From Streptomyces sulphureus DSM 40104 (GTDB taxonomy: Bacteria; Actinomycetota; Actinomycetes; Streptomycetales; Streptomycetaceae), in contig NZ_KB905826.1 in NCBI RefSeq assembly GCF_000381025.1, positions 62,001-126,000 on the forward strand: DNA of 64,000 bases, in the 5' to 3' direction. A program made the translations under genes and the position numbers. The notes below the pieces were generated by a model, which saw only the letters and a list, made by a program, of their open reading frames with translations, was not told the DNA's origin and did no database searches. Shown in pieces: positions 1 through 10,766 of the stretch. Within the stretch, counting starts at the first letter, position 1; every line of letters begins with the position of its first letter.

Positions 1-82
1 CTACGAGGCGATCAGGCCCGGCCTCGCCGCCTACGTGCGCACGGCGATCGTCGCCAACGCGCGCCGGCACGGGGTGGGTTGA
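1..82 (+). CDS. MerR-family regulator, TipAS-like C-terminus (3' partial)
   Basis: Only the last 26 codons are in the window, read in the frame that starts at base 2 and ends in TGA. The peptide contains GLAAYVRTAIVANA. This resembles the final helix of the TipAS ligand-binding domain found at the C-terminus of TipA-type MerR regulators (typically GLAxYxRDAIxANA). Proteins of that family bind thiopeptide-like ligands and activate their own promoters. The DNA-binding part lies outside the window, so the assignment rests on one short motif. A strong hairpin follows the stop codon. Confidence 0.55.
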   Translation, partial: YEAIRPGLAAYVRTAIVANARRHGVG

Positions 83-99
83 GGCCAACATCCCGACGG

Positions 100-148
100 G
101 CGACGAGCGGCGTGCCGACCTGCGGACGGGCGGCACGCCGCTCGTCGC
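100..148 (+). terminator. Intrinsic terminator-like hairpin after the TipA-like gene
   Basis: A perfect 18-bp inverted repeat (100-117 with 131-148) encloses a 13-base loop. It lies 17 bases after the stop codon. There is no U-tract, which is usual for Streptomyces terminators. Confidence 0.7.
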
Positions 149-274
149 TCGGCGCCGCGTTCCGCCGCACGGTTGCATTTGGCTCGCGCTCGTGGCGGGG
201 TGCCGGTAAGGGGCGGCAGGCGCGAAGTATGACTATCGGCGACGGGTGCCGTCGGACCGAGCTGTGAGGACACC

Positions 275-712
275 ATGCGCCGGATCGCCTGCCGCAACCA
301 CCGCGCCGCCACCGCCACCGCCGCTGTCGTACTCGGCGCCGCCGCCGCGGTGCCCGCGCTCGCCGCCCCCGCGTCGGCCGACGGCCTGCCCCTGCGACCG
401 CCGACGGGCTGCGCCGGCGGCGCCCACCCGGTCTTCGCCGGCCCCTGCGCCGACCCGGCCGCGCTCGACGCGGAGGACGCCGACCGCGCCGAGCAGTACG
501 GGAGTTCGGCCGACGAGGCCCGCGCCGGCGCCACGACGTCCCGCCTCGCAGAGGGAGCGGGCGAGGCCGCGGAGCCGCACGGCGAGCTCGCCGGCGCTCC
601 GCCCACCGTGGTGGCCTCCGCGCGTGACCTTCCCGCGCAGTGCGCCGCGTTGATCGGCGTCGGGCTCGTCCTCCTCGGCGTCGTCCGCCGCCTGCGCAGA
701 GGCCGTGCCTGA
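275..712 (+). CDS. Small secreted, membrane-anchored hypothetical protein
   Basis: The product has 145 residues and no recognised family. It begins with a basic stretch and an Ala-rich hydrophobic core ending in APASA, typical of a Sec signal peptide of about 35 residues. The middle is acidic and Ala-rich, with two Cys near residues 46-58. The C-terminus has a hydrophobic segment (about residues 122-138) followed by RRLRRGRA. That arrangement suits a protein exported and then held in the membrane, somewhat like a sortase or short-anchor protein, but no LPxTG motif is present. The ATG follows GAGGA at a suitable distance. Function is unknown; it stands alone between the TipA-like gene and the exporter. 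Confidence 0.6.
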   Translation: MRRIACRNHRAATATAAVVLGAAAAVPALAAPASADGLPLRPPTGCAGGAHPVFAGPCADPAALDAEDADRAEQYGSSADEARAGATTSRLAEGAGEAAEPHGELAGAPPTVVASARDLPAQCAALIGVGLVLLGVVRRLRRGRA

Positions 713-1257
713 ACCGTGCCACCTCCGCGGCCCGGTGGTGCGGCGGTGCGGCGCCGAGGCCGGGCCGTGCCGGTCGGAGGCGCTCCTGAGCGGCGGATGC
801 CGCCGCGTCAACTCCCCGCGGGGGAAGGCCGGGAGTCGGCCCTGGGCGCGTGCGGTGAAGCGTCCTCGCGACGGACTCCGCGATGTGAGGCAAACCGCAT
901 CCGCCGGTGGGAACCGGGCGAAGCCGCCCGCGCGTGGAGCAGGTGGCACCAGACGCGGTCGGTGCGCTCTCCGCGGGCGCGACCGGACGCGCCGTCGCAC
1001 ACCGTCGCTCGCGCGACCGGAACGAACCGCGCGGGCCCCCGCGCGAGCAACCCGGCATCCGCCGGCCCGCAGCAACCCACCAGCGACCCCACCGGATGCG
1101 CACCCGCGCACGCCGGTGCCGCGTGGGGCGCAGGCAGGGCGGAGGGGGCGGCTACGGCGGGCGTCCGGAGCGGGTTGAGGATGTGCGGAGCGCCCGGCGA
1201 ACAACCGGGCGCCGGTGTACCAGGCACGGACGAGACCGGATAGGAGCGGAAAGCACA
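713..1257. other. Gene-free stretch before the ThrE-like exporter
   Basis: About 545 bases carry no convincing gene. The open frames here are Arg/Pro-rich and look like GC-driven shadows. The promoter of the downstream exporter should lie in the last 100 bases, but no clear -35/-10 pair could be picked out. Confidence 0.5.
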
Positions 1258-2901
1258 GTGGTTCGGGATTCCAGCGGGAACGGCGACGCGGAGGGCACTG
1301 GCCCGGAGGACGCGCAGCCTTCCGACGAGGCGCGGAGCGCCTTCACGCCACCGCTCGGGGTTCCGCTGCCGCCGGAACCCGAGGACGACCAGCCCACCTC
1401 GGAATTCACGATTCCGAGCGGCCTGAAGGTCACTCAGCCGTACGACATGGGCAGCGCGTTCACCCCGGCCGAGGGCATCCCCGTCGTCGGACCTCTCGCC
1501 AACAAGGGCGCCCCGTGGCAGGACCGCATGCGCACCATGGTGCGCATGCCGCTCGCCGAGCGCCCGGCGCCCGAGCGCGCACCGCGCGCTGAGGAGAGCG
1601 AGAGCGGCCCTGCCGTCCCCCGCGTCATCGACCTCACGCTCCGCATCGGGGAGCTGCTCCTCGCCGGGGGCGAGGGCGCGGAGGACGTCGAGGCCGCGAT
1701 GTTCGGCGTCGCGCACGCCTTCGGGCTCGACCGCTCGGAGCCGAACGTCACCTTCACGCTCATCTCGATGACGCACCAGCCGTCGCTCGTCGACGACCCG
1801 ATTTCGGTGAGCCGCACGGTCCGCCGCCGCGGCTCCGACTACACCCGCCTCGCCGCGGTCTTCGCCCTCGTCGACGACATCACCAGGGGCGACGTCACGC
1901 TGGAGGAGTCCTACCGGAGGCTCGCCGAGATACGGCGGAACCGGCACCCGTGGTCGAAGTGGGCGCTGACGGTGGCGAGCGGGGCGCTCTCGGGCGCCGC
2001 CTCCCTCCTCGTGGGCGGCGACGCGCTCGTCTTCGTCCTCGCCGCACTCGGCGCGATGCTCGGCGACCGGCTCGCCTGGATCTGCGCGGGGCGCGGGCTG
2101 CCGGAGTTCTACCAGTTCGTGGCGGCAGCGATGGCGCCGGCCGCCATAGGGGTCACGGTGGCGCTCTTCGCGCCGAAGGACGACTCGATCACGATGTCGG
2201 CCGCGGTGATCACCGGTGGCCTCTTCGCGCTCATCCCGGGACGTGCCCTAGTCGCTGCCGTGCAGGACGGCCTCACCGGGTACTACATCACCGCGGCCGC
2301 ACGCCTGCTGGAGGTCGTGTACCTCATCGTGGGCATCGTCTGCGGTGTCGTGCTGATCCTCTACATCGGCTCCGAGCTGGAGGCGAACCTCACGCCCGAC
2401 GTCGTCGAGCGCCACTCCAGGCCGACGATCCAGCTCTTCGCCGCGATGCTGCTCACCGCCGCCTTCTGCGTCCTGCTCCAGCAGTCCCGCGGCACCTTCG
2501 TGCTCGCCACGCTCAACGGGGGCGTCGCCTGGCTCGTCTTCGCTTCGCTCAGCGACACCGTGGGGGCACCGGCCGTCGCCTCGACGGCCGTTGCCGCCGG
2601 ACTCGTCGGCCTCTTCGGGCAGTTGATGTCGCGGTACCAGTTCGCCTCGTCGCTGCCGTACATCACGGCGGCGATCGGACCGCTGCTCCCCGGCAGCGCG
2701 ACCTACTTCGGGCTGCTCAACATCGCGCAGGGCTCACTCGACAAGGGGATAGAGCAGATCGCCAAGGCCGTCGCCCTCGCGCTCGCCATCGCGATCGGCG
2801 TCAACCTCGGAGGCGAACTCGCGCGGCTCTTCATGAAGGCACCCGGGCAGGAGACGAAGCTGCCGGGACGCCGTGCCGCGAAGCGGACCCGCGGGTTCTG
2901 A
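1258..2901 (+). CDS. ThrE-family threonine/serine exporter-like membrane protein
   Basis: The 547-residue product has a long, disordered, Pro/Glu-rich N-terminal tail of about 120 residues. The ThrE N-terminal domain follows (about 121-300), with the motif GELLLAGGEGAEDVEAA, and contains the first membrane helices (from about residue 238). The C-terminal DUF3815-like half carries several more helices. Family members export Thr, Ser or small peptides driven by the proton gradient, and the N-terminal part is thought to have a hydrolase-like role. GTG at 1258 is chosen because GGAGCGGA sits 7 bases upstream; the open frame extends further back but becomes Arg-rich and unlike protein. A convergent terminator separates it from ppa. 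The substrate cannot be read from the sequence. Confidence 0.85.
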   Translation: MVRDSSGNGDAEGTGPEDAQPSDEARSAFTPPLGVPLPPEPEDDQPTSEFTIPSGLKVTQPYDMGSAFTPAEGIPVVGPLANKGAPWQDRMRTMVRMPLAERPAPERAPRAEESESGPAVPRVIDLTLRIGELLLAGGEGAEDVEAAMFGVAHAFGLDRSEPNVTFTLISMTHQPSLVDDPISVSRTVRRRGSDYTRLAAVFALVDDITRGDVTLEESYRRLAEIRRNRHPWSKWALTVASGALSGAASLLVGGDALVFVLAALGAMLGDRLAWICAGRGLPEFYQFVAAAMAPAAIGVTVALFAPKDDSITMSAAVITGGLFALIPGRALVAAVQDGLTGYYITAAARLLEVVYLIVGIVCGVVLILYIGSELEANLTPDVVERHSRPTIQLFAAMLLTAAFCVLLQQSRGTFVLATLNGGVAWLVFASLSDTVGAPAVASTAVAAGLVGLFGQLMSRYQFASSLPYITAAIGPLLPGSATYFGLLNIAQGSLDKGIEQIAKAVALALAIAIGVNLGGELARLFMKAPGQETKLPGRRAAKRTRGF

Positions 2902-2913
2902 CCGCGCAGGCGA

Positions 2914-2966
2914 ACGGCGTGCGCCGTACGTCAGCAGGCACTCCGCTGGCGCACGGCGCACGCCGT
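2914..2966. terminator. Bidirectional terminator between exporter and ppa
   Basis: A perfect 14-bp stem (2914-2927 with 2953-2966) lies between two convergent genes. The 25-base loop can form further pairs (CAGC/GCTG), so the hairpin could stop transcription from both sides. Confidence 0.7.
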
Positions 2967-3016
2967 CGCGTTGACTTTCCCGGGCACGCCGTACCGCGCG
3001 CCCGCGTACCGCGTCC

Positions 3017-3508
3017 TCAGTGACCGCCCTCGGCGGCGAGGCGCTTCACCGACGCCTCGACCTCGGCCTCGGCCTCCGCACGCCCGACCCAGTCGGCGCC
3101 CTCGACGGACTTGCCGGGCTCCAGGTCCTTGTAGACCTCGAAGAAGTGCTGGATCTCCAGCCGGTCGAACTCGCTGACGTGGTGGATGTCGCGCAGGTGC
3201 TCCATGCGCGGGTCCGAGGCGGGGACGCAGAGCAGCTTGTCGTCGCCGCCGGCCTCGTCGGTCATCCGGAACATGCCGATGGCGCGGGCCTTGATGATGC
3301 ACCCGGGGAAGGTGGGCTCCTCCAGCAGCACGAGCGCGTCCAGCGGGTCGCCGTCCTCGCCCAGGGTGCCTTCGACGAAGCCGTAGTCCGCCGGGTACAC
3401 GGTCGAAGTGAAGAGGTGCCGGTCGAGACGGATGCGACCCGTCTCGTGGTCCACCTCGTACTTGTTCCGCGAACCCTTCGGGATCTCGATGGTGACGTCG
3501 AACTCCAA
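3017..3508 (-). CDS. ppa: Inorganic pyrophosphatase
   Basis: This is a family I soluble pyrophosphatase that hydrolyses PPi to phosphate in the cytoplasm, pulling biosynthetic reactions forward. The 163-residue protein has the usual bacterial length. Visible motifs are EIPKGSRNKYE, YPADYGFVEGTLGEDGDPLD (metal-binding acidic cluster) and KDLEPGKSVEG. The start is TTG at 3508: GGAGGAGCC lies just upstream and the resulting N-terminus (EFDVTIEIP) matches the family. A longer reading frame would add about 20 residues unlike any pyrophosphatase. It is transcribed divergently from the penicillin-binding protein gene. Confidence 0.96.
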   Translation of the reverse strand: MEFDVTIEIPKGSRNKYEVDHETGRIRLDRHLFTSTVYPADYGFVEGTLGEDGDPLDALVLLEEPTFPGCIIKARAIGMFRMTDEAGGDDKLLCVPASDPRMEHLRDIHHVSEFDRLEIQHFFEVYKDLEPGKSVEGADWVGRAEAEAEVEASVKRLAAEGGH

Positions 3509-3629
3509 GGGAGGCTCCTCCGTGTAGATCAGCGCTGCCGGGTGCCGGGGCAGTCCCGGGTTGCACACCGCGGTCCGGTGGTTAAGTGTCCCTCACACAG
3601 GTGTGTGGTCGCGAAAGGGGCTGGTCGAG

Positions 3630-5249
3630 GTGCGGGACACCACGTCCGTTGAACGCGCCGTCGAACGATGCGTACGCCGGGTGCGCAGCGCGGCGCGGAC
3701 GTCCGCCGCCGGTCTGCGCGACGGCCGTGACCGTGCCCGCCGACGGCTGGGCGACGGCCGTGACCGTGCCCGCCAACGGCTGCGTGACGCGACCCCGCAG
3801 CAGCGGCAGACCCTCGCCCTGGCGACGGGTTCCGCCACCCTCGGCCTGCTGGTCGCCGTCACGGCGGTCGCCGCGACGGGGCCATGGGACTCGGGTCAGC
3901 GTACGGCGGAGCGCGTCCGCGCGGCCGGCCGGGAGGAGACGAGTGGCGCGCACCACACCGGCGCCGAGCAGGGGCGGGGCACCTTGAAGACGCCCGAGGT
4001 CCTCGCCGCGGTCGGGCCCCTGGAGAAGGCGGGCGCCGGCACCCGTACGCCGGGCAGGGCCGACAGCGTCCCGCCGCCCACGGCCTCCGCACTCGCCGAC
4101 ACACTGGAACCGCTCCTCGACGACCCCGCGCTCGGCCGCTCGCCGAGCGCCTCCGTCCACGACGCCTCCAGCGGCAAGCAGCTCTTCGGCGTCGCGGAGG
4201 GCAGGGCGGCCACCCCGGCCTCCACCGTCAAGCTCGCCACTGCCACCGCCGCGCTCAGCGCCCGCGGCGCCGACCACCGGATCACGACGAAGGCCGTCGT
4301 CGACGGCGGCCGCGTCGTCCTCGTCGGCGGCGGCGACCCGACGCTCACCCGGGGACAGCTCGATGCCCTCGCCAAGCGCTCGGCGGCGGACCTTCGCGAG
4401 CGCGGACGCAAGAAGGTCGACCTCGGCTACGACACCACCCGCTACTCCGGCACCCGCCAGCACCCCATCGGCCCCAACGACAACCTCGCCCCCGTCACGC
4501 CCCTGATGGTCGAGGAGGGCAGGCTCGACGGCTCCCACAAGGGCCCCGCGCCCCGCTCCGACGACCCGGCGGGCGAGGCCGCAGCCCGCTTCGCCGAGCA
4601 ACTGGAGGACCACGGCGTACGGGTCGAGGGCCCGGCCTCGCACCACAAGGCACCGAAGGACGCCGAGACCCTCGCGGCCCACAGGTCGGCACCGCTCTCC
4701 GAGCTCGTCGAACGGATGCTCACCAACAGCGACAACGACATCGCGGAGGCCCTCGCCCGGCAGACGGCGCTCGACTCGCGCAAGTCGGCCGATTTCGAGG
4801 CCGGTGGCCGAGCCGTCGCGGCGGAACTGCGGAAGCTCGGGATGCCGGTCAAGCGCGCGGAGTTCGCGGACGGAAGCGGCCTCGACCGCGCCGACAAGGT
4901 CTCCGCCTCGCTCCTGAGCCGCCTCCTCGTCACCGCCGCTGACCCGGACCGCGACCACCTGCGCAGCGTGTTGACGGGGCTGCCCGTCGCGGGCTTCACC
5001 GGGACCCTCGACGGCCGCTACGACGACGCGGACGGCAAGGGCGGCGCCGGCCTCGTCCGCGCCAAGACGGGCACGCTCACCGGCGTCAACACGCTCGCCG
5101 GCACCGTCGTGGACGCGGAAGGACGGCTGCTCGCGTTCTCCTTCCTCACCCACGGCGCGAAGGACCCGCAGGGCGCACAGCGCGCCCTCGACCGCGTCGC
5201 CTCGGCCCTCGCCAACTGCGGTTGCCACGACTCGCCTTCGGCGCGCTGA
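3630..5249 (+). CDS. D-alanyl-D-alanine carboxypeptidase / endopeptidase (PBP4 type, class C)
   Basis: The protein trims or cuts peptidoglycan cross-links outside the membrane. It has 539 residues from GTG 3630 (AAAGGGG 10-15 bases upstream; GTG 3603 is an alternative). An N-terminal cytoplasmic stretch of about 60 Arg-rich residues is followed by one membrane helix (about 60-82) and the S13-type catalytic domain. The three penicillin-binding motifs are clear: STVK (Ser198, Lys201), SDN (367-369) and KTG (from Lys479). The cytoplasmic stretch contains an 11-residue tandem repeat, GDGRDRARRRL, encoded by a recent 33-bp duplication. In Streptomyces this gene usually sits between ppa and the DUF2342 peptidase, as here. 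Confidence 0.93.
   Translation: MRDTTSVERAVERCVRRVRSAARTSAAGLRDGRDRARRRLGDGRDRARQRLRDATPQQRQTLALATGSATLGLLVAVTAVAATGPWDSGQRTAERVRAAGREETSGAHHTGAEQGRGTLKTPEVLAAVGPLEKAGAGTRTPGRADSVPPPTASALADTLEPLLDDPALGRSPSASVHDASSGKQLFGVAEGRAATPASTVKLATATAALSARGADHRITTKAVVDGGRVVLVGGGDPTLTRGQLDALAKRSAADLRERGRKKVDLGYDTTRYSGTRQHPIGPNDNLAPVTPLMVEEGRLDGSHKGPAPRSDDPAGEAAARFAEQLEDHGVRVEGPASHHKAPKDAETLAAHRSAPLSELVERMLTNSDNDIAEALARQTALDSRKSADFEAGGRAVAAELRKLGMPVKRAEFADGSGLDRADKVSASLLSRLLVTAADPDRDHLRSVLTGLPVAGFTGTLDGRYDDADGKGGAGLVRAKTGTLTGVNTLAGTVVDAEGRLLAFSFLTHGAKDPQGAQRALDRVASALANCGCHDSPSAR
3720..3785 (+). repeat. 33-bp tandem duplication inside the PBP4 gene
   Basis: Two adjacent 33-base units start at 3720 and 3753 and differ at only a few bases. 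They encode two copies of a basic 11-residue segment, DGRDRAR(R/Q)RL, in the cytoplasmic tail. The reading frame is preserved. Confidence 0.85.
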
Positions 5250-5262
5250 CTGCGCTCCCGCG

Positions 5263-5281
5263 CGTCCCCTGGAAGGGGACG
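5263..5281 (+). terminator. Short hairpin after the PBP4 gene
   Basis: An 8-bp perfect stem with a 3-base loop (5263-5270 with 5274-5281) lies 13 bases after the stop codon. It is plausible but weak as a terminator. Confidence 0.4.
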
Positions 5282-5331
5282 GTCGACGGGCCGGCTCCCG
5301 CTCGGGGCCCGCGGCACGTACCGTGAAAACC

Positions 5332-6462
5332 ATGACGAGCCTCGGTGGTACGGAGATGGTCGACTGGAACCTCGCGGTGGCGACCGCGACCCGGCTCGCC
5401 AGGCCGGGCCCGGACGTCGGCCGCGAGGAGGCGCGGGCGATCGTCGCCGAACTCCGCGGGCACGCGGAGACCTCGCACGAACACGTCGCCGGCTTCACCG
5501 GGCTCTCCCCGGCCGAGCAGCAGGGCGCGGACGCACCCGTCCTCGTCGTCGACCGCCCGGGTTGGGTGCGGGCGAACGTCGCCGGGTTCAGGGAGTTGCT
5601 CTCCCCGCTGCTGACCAAGGTCGAGCAGCGGCGCGGGGCCACCCCCGGCGGTGCGGTACTGGGCGCGGTCGGCGGCAAGGTCACGGGCGTCGAGGTGGGG
5701 ATGCTGCTCTCCTTCCTGTCCTCGCGCGTCCTCGGCCAGTTCGAGACGTTCGCGCCCGCCGGCTCCGGGTTGCCGGCGGGGGTGGGCGGCGGCCGCCTCC
5801 TCCTCGTCGCGCCGAACATCGTCCACGTGGAGCGCGAACTCGACGTCGAGCCGCACGACTTCCGGATGTGGGTCTGCCTCCACGAGGAGACGCACCGCAC
5901 CCAGTTCTCCGCCGTGCCCTGGCTCAGGGACCACCTCGAGGGCGAGATCCAGACCTTCCTCGGCGAGACCGAGGTCGACCCGTCGACGCTGCTGGAGCGC
6001 CTGCGCGAGGCGGTGCAGTCCTTCGCCGGCTCCCGCCAGCAGGGCGGCGAGGCGCCGGAGCCCGCGGCGGGGAGCCTCACCGACCTCGTGCAGACGCCGG
6101 CGCAGCGGGAGATCCTGACCCGGCTCACCGCGGTGATGTCGCTGCTGGAGGGCCACGCCGACTACGTCATGGACGGCGTCGGGCCGCAGGTGGTGCCCTC
6201 GGTCGCCGAGATCCGTGAGAAGTTCCAGCGGCGCAGGGCGAGCGGTGCCAGCCGCCTCGACCAGGTGATGCGCCGCGTCCTCGGCCTCGACGCCAAGCTG
6301 CGCCAGTACAAGGAGGGCGAGCGGTTCGTGCGGACCGTCGTGGACGAGGTCGGCATGGAGGGGTTCAACCGTGTGTGGACCTCGCCCAACACCTTGCCGA
6401 CGAAGGCCGAGATCGACGCTCCGGCCGACTGGATCGCCAGGGTTCACCGCCGCGCGGAATGA
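5332..6462 (+). CDS. DUF2342 family zinc-dependent metallopeptidase
   Basis: Actinobacterial proteins of this family carry a zincin-type HExxH site. Here it is HEETH (roughly residues 184-188), in the context WVCLHEETHRTQF. A later EGHADYVMD segment may supply the third metal ligand. The family was once described as linked with coenzyme F420 biosynthesis, but its substrate is not known. The 376-residue length is normal. ATG 5332 (MTSLGG) is preferred because homologues begin this way; GTG 5323 is three codons upstream, and no strong ribosome-binding site favours either. No signal peptide is seen, so the protein is probably cytoplasmic. It lies between PBP4 and tilS, the conserved order. Confidence 0.85.
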   Translation: MTSLGGTEMVDWNLAVATATRLARPGPDVGREEARAIVAELRGHAETSHEHVAGFTGLSPAEQQGADAPVLVVDRPGWVRANVAGFRELLSPLLTKVEQRRGATPGGAVLGAVGGKVTGVEVGMLLSFLSSRVLGQFETFAPAGSGLPAGVGGGRLLLVAPNIVHVERELDVEPHDFRMWVCLHEETHRTQFSAVPWLRDHLEGEIQTFLGETEVDPSTLLERLREAVQSFAGSRQQGGEAPEPAAGSLTDLVQTPAQREILTRLTAVMSLLEGHADYVMDGVGPQVVPSVAEIREKFQRRRASGASRLDQVMRRVLGLDAKLRQYKEGERFVRTVVDEVGMEGFNRVWTSPNTLPTKAEIDAPADWIARVHRRAE

Positions 6463-6660
6463 GGTTCCGCCCCACGGGAAAAGGGAGCGCCGCTGATATC
6501 CGACAACGTTGGCGAAGTGGTCGAGAATCCCGGTAATCACCCTTCCGAGGGAGCGTGATGGCCGGGTGCGCGTGCGATGCTCGGGGAACACTGTACGTCT
6601 CTGTCACCATCTACACACTCTGAGTGAAGCAGTCTTTCTCGGTGAGGAAGTGAATCGGAC

Positions 6661-7806
6661 ATGGGTCCCCACCCCGCGGTCGCCGCAATACGCCTGGCGG
6701 TTCGCCGCACCCTCCATGACGTGCTCAACGAGCACGCAGCAGCATGCCGCCCCTCACACACCACCGTCCCCGCCCCGTCCGCGGACCCCGGTCCGCGCGT
6801 CCCCGCGAGCGCCGGCGCACCCACCGCCCGCGCCGCCGGCTCCCCGGCCGCCGGCGAAGAGCCGGCCGCCCCCCTCGTGCTGGTCGCCTGCTCCGGCGGC
6901 GCCGACTCCATGGCACTCGCCTCGGCCCTCGCCTTCGAAGCGCCCCGCCTCGGCGTCCGCGCCGGCGGGGTCACCGTCGACCACGGTCTCCAGGAAGGCT
7001 CTCGCGAGCGCGCCGCCGAGGTCGCAGCCCGCCTCGCCGACCTCGGCCTCCGGCCCGTCGAGTCCTTCTCCGTCGAGGTCGGCCGGAACGGCACGGGCCC
7101 CGAGGCCGCCGCCCGCGAGGCGAGGTACGCAGCTCTCGACTCCGCGAGCGAGCGCACCGGAGCAGCGGCCGTCCTCCTCGGTCACACCAGGGACGACCAG
7201 GCGGAGACGGTCCTGCTCGGCCTCGCCCGCGGCTCGGGCACGCGCTCGCTCTCCGGCATGGCCGCCGTCTCCGGTGCCGCAGGTCGCTACCGCCGCCCCT
7301 TCCTCGCCGTCGATCGGCAGACCACTCGCAGGGCCTGCCTCGCCCAGTCCCTCTCCGTCTGGGACGACCCGCACAACGCCGACCCCGTCTTCACCCGCTC
7401 CCGGGTGCGCCACGAGGCGTTGCCCGCGTTGGAGAAGGCGCTCGGCAAGGGCGTCATCGAAGCCCTCGCGCGGACGGCCCAACTCTCCAGGGACGACGCC
7501 GAGGCCCTCGACGCCTGGGCCGCCGAGGCCGAGCGCACGGTGCGGGTCGGGGGGCCCGCATCGGGCATGTGCCAACTCGACACCGCACGGCTGCACGCGC
7601 TGCCGCCCGCCGTACGCCGCCGGGTGATGCGCCGTGCCGCGATCGAGGTGGGCGCGCCGGCCGGCTCCCTCTTCGCCGTGCACGTCGAGGAGATGGATCG
7701 GTTGATCACCTCCTGGCGCGGGCAGCGGGCGCTCAACCTCCCCGGCCGTGTGGAGGTCTCCAGGGCGGGTGGCAGACTGGTTCTCCGGCAGGGCTCGGCC
7801 GGCTGA
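6661..7806 (+). CDS. tilS: tRNA(Ile)-lysidine synthase
   Basis: TilS uses ATP and lysine to convert C34 of the CAU-anticodon tRNA(Ile) to lysidine, which changes its charging and decoding from Met to Ile. The PP-loop ATP site is SGGADS (residues 78-83). The following VTVDHGLQEGS, HTRDDQAETVLLGLARGSG and RRPFLAVDR segments are diagnostic. Total length is 381 residues, with a Pro/Ala-rich N-terminal insertion of about 45 residues before the PP-loop. GTGAGGAAG lies 8-16 bases before the ATG. hpt follows after 27 bases, so the two are probably co-transcribed. The 198-base gap upstream should hold the promoter, but no strong consensus is visible. Confidence 0.95.
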   Translation: MGPHPAVAAIRLAVRRTLHDVLNEHAAACRPSHTTVPAPSADPGPRVPASAGAPTARAAGSPAAGEEPAAPLVLVACSGGADSMALASALAFEAPRLGVRAGGVTVDHGLQEGSRERAAEVAARLADLGLRPVESFSVEVGRNGTGPEAAAREARYAALDSASERTGAAAVLLGHTRDDQAETVLLGLARGSGTRSLSGMAAVSGAAGRYRRPFLAVDRQTTRRACLAQSLSVWDDPHNADPVFTRSRVRHEALPALEKALGKGVIEALARTAQLSRDDAEALDAWAAEAERTVRVGGPASGMCQLDTARLHALPPAVRRRVMRRAAIEVGAPAGSLFAVHVEEMDRLITSWRGQRALNLPGRVEVSRAGGRLVLRQGSAG

Positions 7807-7833
7807 CCGATTCGGACGGGCTGCGGAGACCGA

Positions 7834-8403
7834 ATGAGAGCTGCACCGGTGGATGAGAAGGACATGGGCACCGACCTGGAGTCGGTGCTCGTCAGCAAGG
7901 AAGAGATCGACGCCAAGCTCACTGAGCTCGCCGGGCAGATCGACGAGGAGTACGCCGGCAAGGACCTGCTCCTGGTGGGCGTGCTCAAGGGCGCGGTGAT
8001 GGTCATGGCCGACCTCGCCCGTGCGCTCTCCAACCCCGCCACCATGGACTGGATGGCCGTCTCCTCCTACGGGGCAGGCACGCAGTCCTCGGGTGTGGTC
8101 CGCATCCTCAAGGATCTCGACACCGACCTCCAGGACAAGCACGTCCTGATCGTCGAGGACATCATCGACTCCGGGCTCACGCTCTCCTGGCTCATCTCCA
8201 ACCTCGGCTCCCGCGGCCCGGCTTCGCTCAACGTCTGCACGCTGCTGCGGAAGCCGGACGCGGCGAAGGTCGACATCGACGTCAAGTGGGTCGGTTTCGA
8301 CATCCCCAACGAGTTCGTCGTCGGCTACGGTCTCGACTACGCGGAGAAGTACCGCAACCTCCCCTTCGTCGGGACGCTCGCACCGCACGTCTACGGTGGG
8401 TGA
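7834..8403 (+). CDS. hpt: Hypoxanthine phosphoribosyltransferase
   Basis: The enzyme salvages hypoxanthine (and often guanine) using PRPP, forming IMP or GMP in the cytoplasm. The PRPP-binding loop VLIVEDIIDSGLTL is clear, as are GVLKGAVMVMADL and the C-terminal WVGFDIPNEFVVGYGLDY. The 189-residue length is normal. ATG 7834 is taken as start; in-frame GTG 7849 and ATG 7864 are alternatives, the last preceded by GAGAAGGA. The order tilS-hpt-ftsH is conserved in actinobacteria. Confidence 0.95.
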   Translation: MRAAPVDEKDMGTDLESVLVSKEEIDAKLTELAGQIDEEYAGKDLLLVGVLKGAVMVMADLARALSNPATMDWMAVSSYGAGTQSSGVVRILKDLDTDLQDKHVLIVEDIIDSGLTLSWLISNLGSRGPASLNVCTLLRKPDAAKVDIDVKWVGFDIPNEFVVGYGLDYAEKYRNLPFVGTLAPHVYGG

Positions 8404-8505
8404 GGTCACCGTCCCGAACCGGGAGGCGGGGATCGGAAGGCCCGGGAACACACGGCTTCCGCCCTCCGTTGTCCCTCCGTTGGACGGTGTGGGAAACCGG
8501 TGTTG

Positions 8506-8536
8506 TTGACCGCCCTCGGCGGCGCCGAGTCACAAT
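8506..8536 (+). promoter_or_regulatory. Possible ftsH promoter
   Basis: TTGACC at 8506 and CACAAT at 8531 are separated by 19 bases, a housekeeping-like pair placed about 65-75 bases before ftsH. Spacing is one or two bases long, so the call is tentative. Confidence 0.3.
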
Positions 8537-8611
8537 GCTGGGGTACCGTCCGAAGGTCAGGCTTTTCAACTCACTGTGGCAGGAGGGACGGGGCGTGCAC
8601 GCCTCGTATGG

Positions 8612-10636
<2,025 letters not shown>

Positions 10637-10689
10637 CGGCGCCCCGCCCCTGAAGCGGGGTCGCCCGCGCCACATCGGCGTAGCGGAAT

Positions 10690-10732
10690 GCCCACCGCGC
10701 CCCTCGGGTTTCCCACGAGGGGCGCGGTGGGC
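10690..10732 (+). terminator. Strong terminator between ftsH and folE
   Basis: A perfect 17-bp stem (10690-10706 with 10716-10732) encloses a 9-base loop. A smaller hairpin (10642-10660) precedes it. folE begins only 34 bases later, so folE must have its own promoter or receive read-through. Confidence 0.85.
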
Positions 10733-10766
10733 GTCTGTGCATCTGAGAGGCAGGAGCGAGGAAGAG

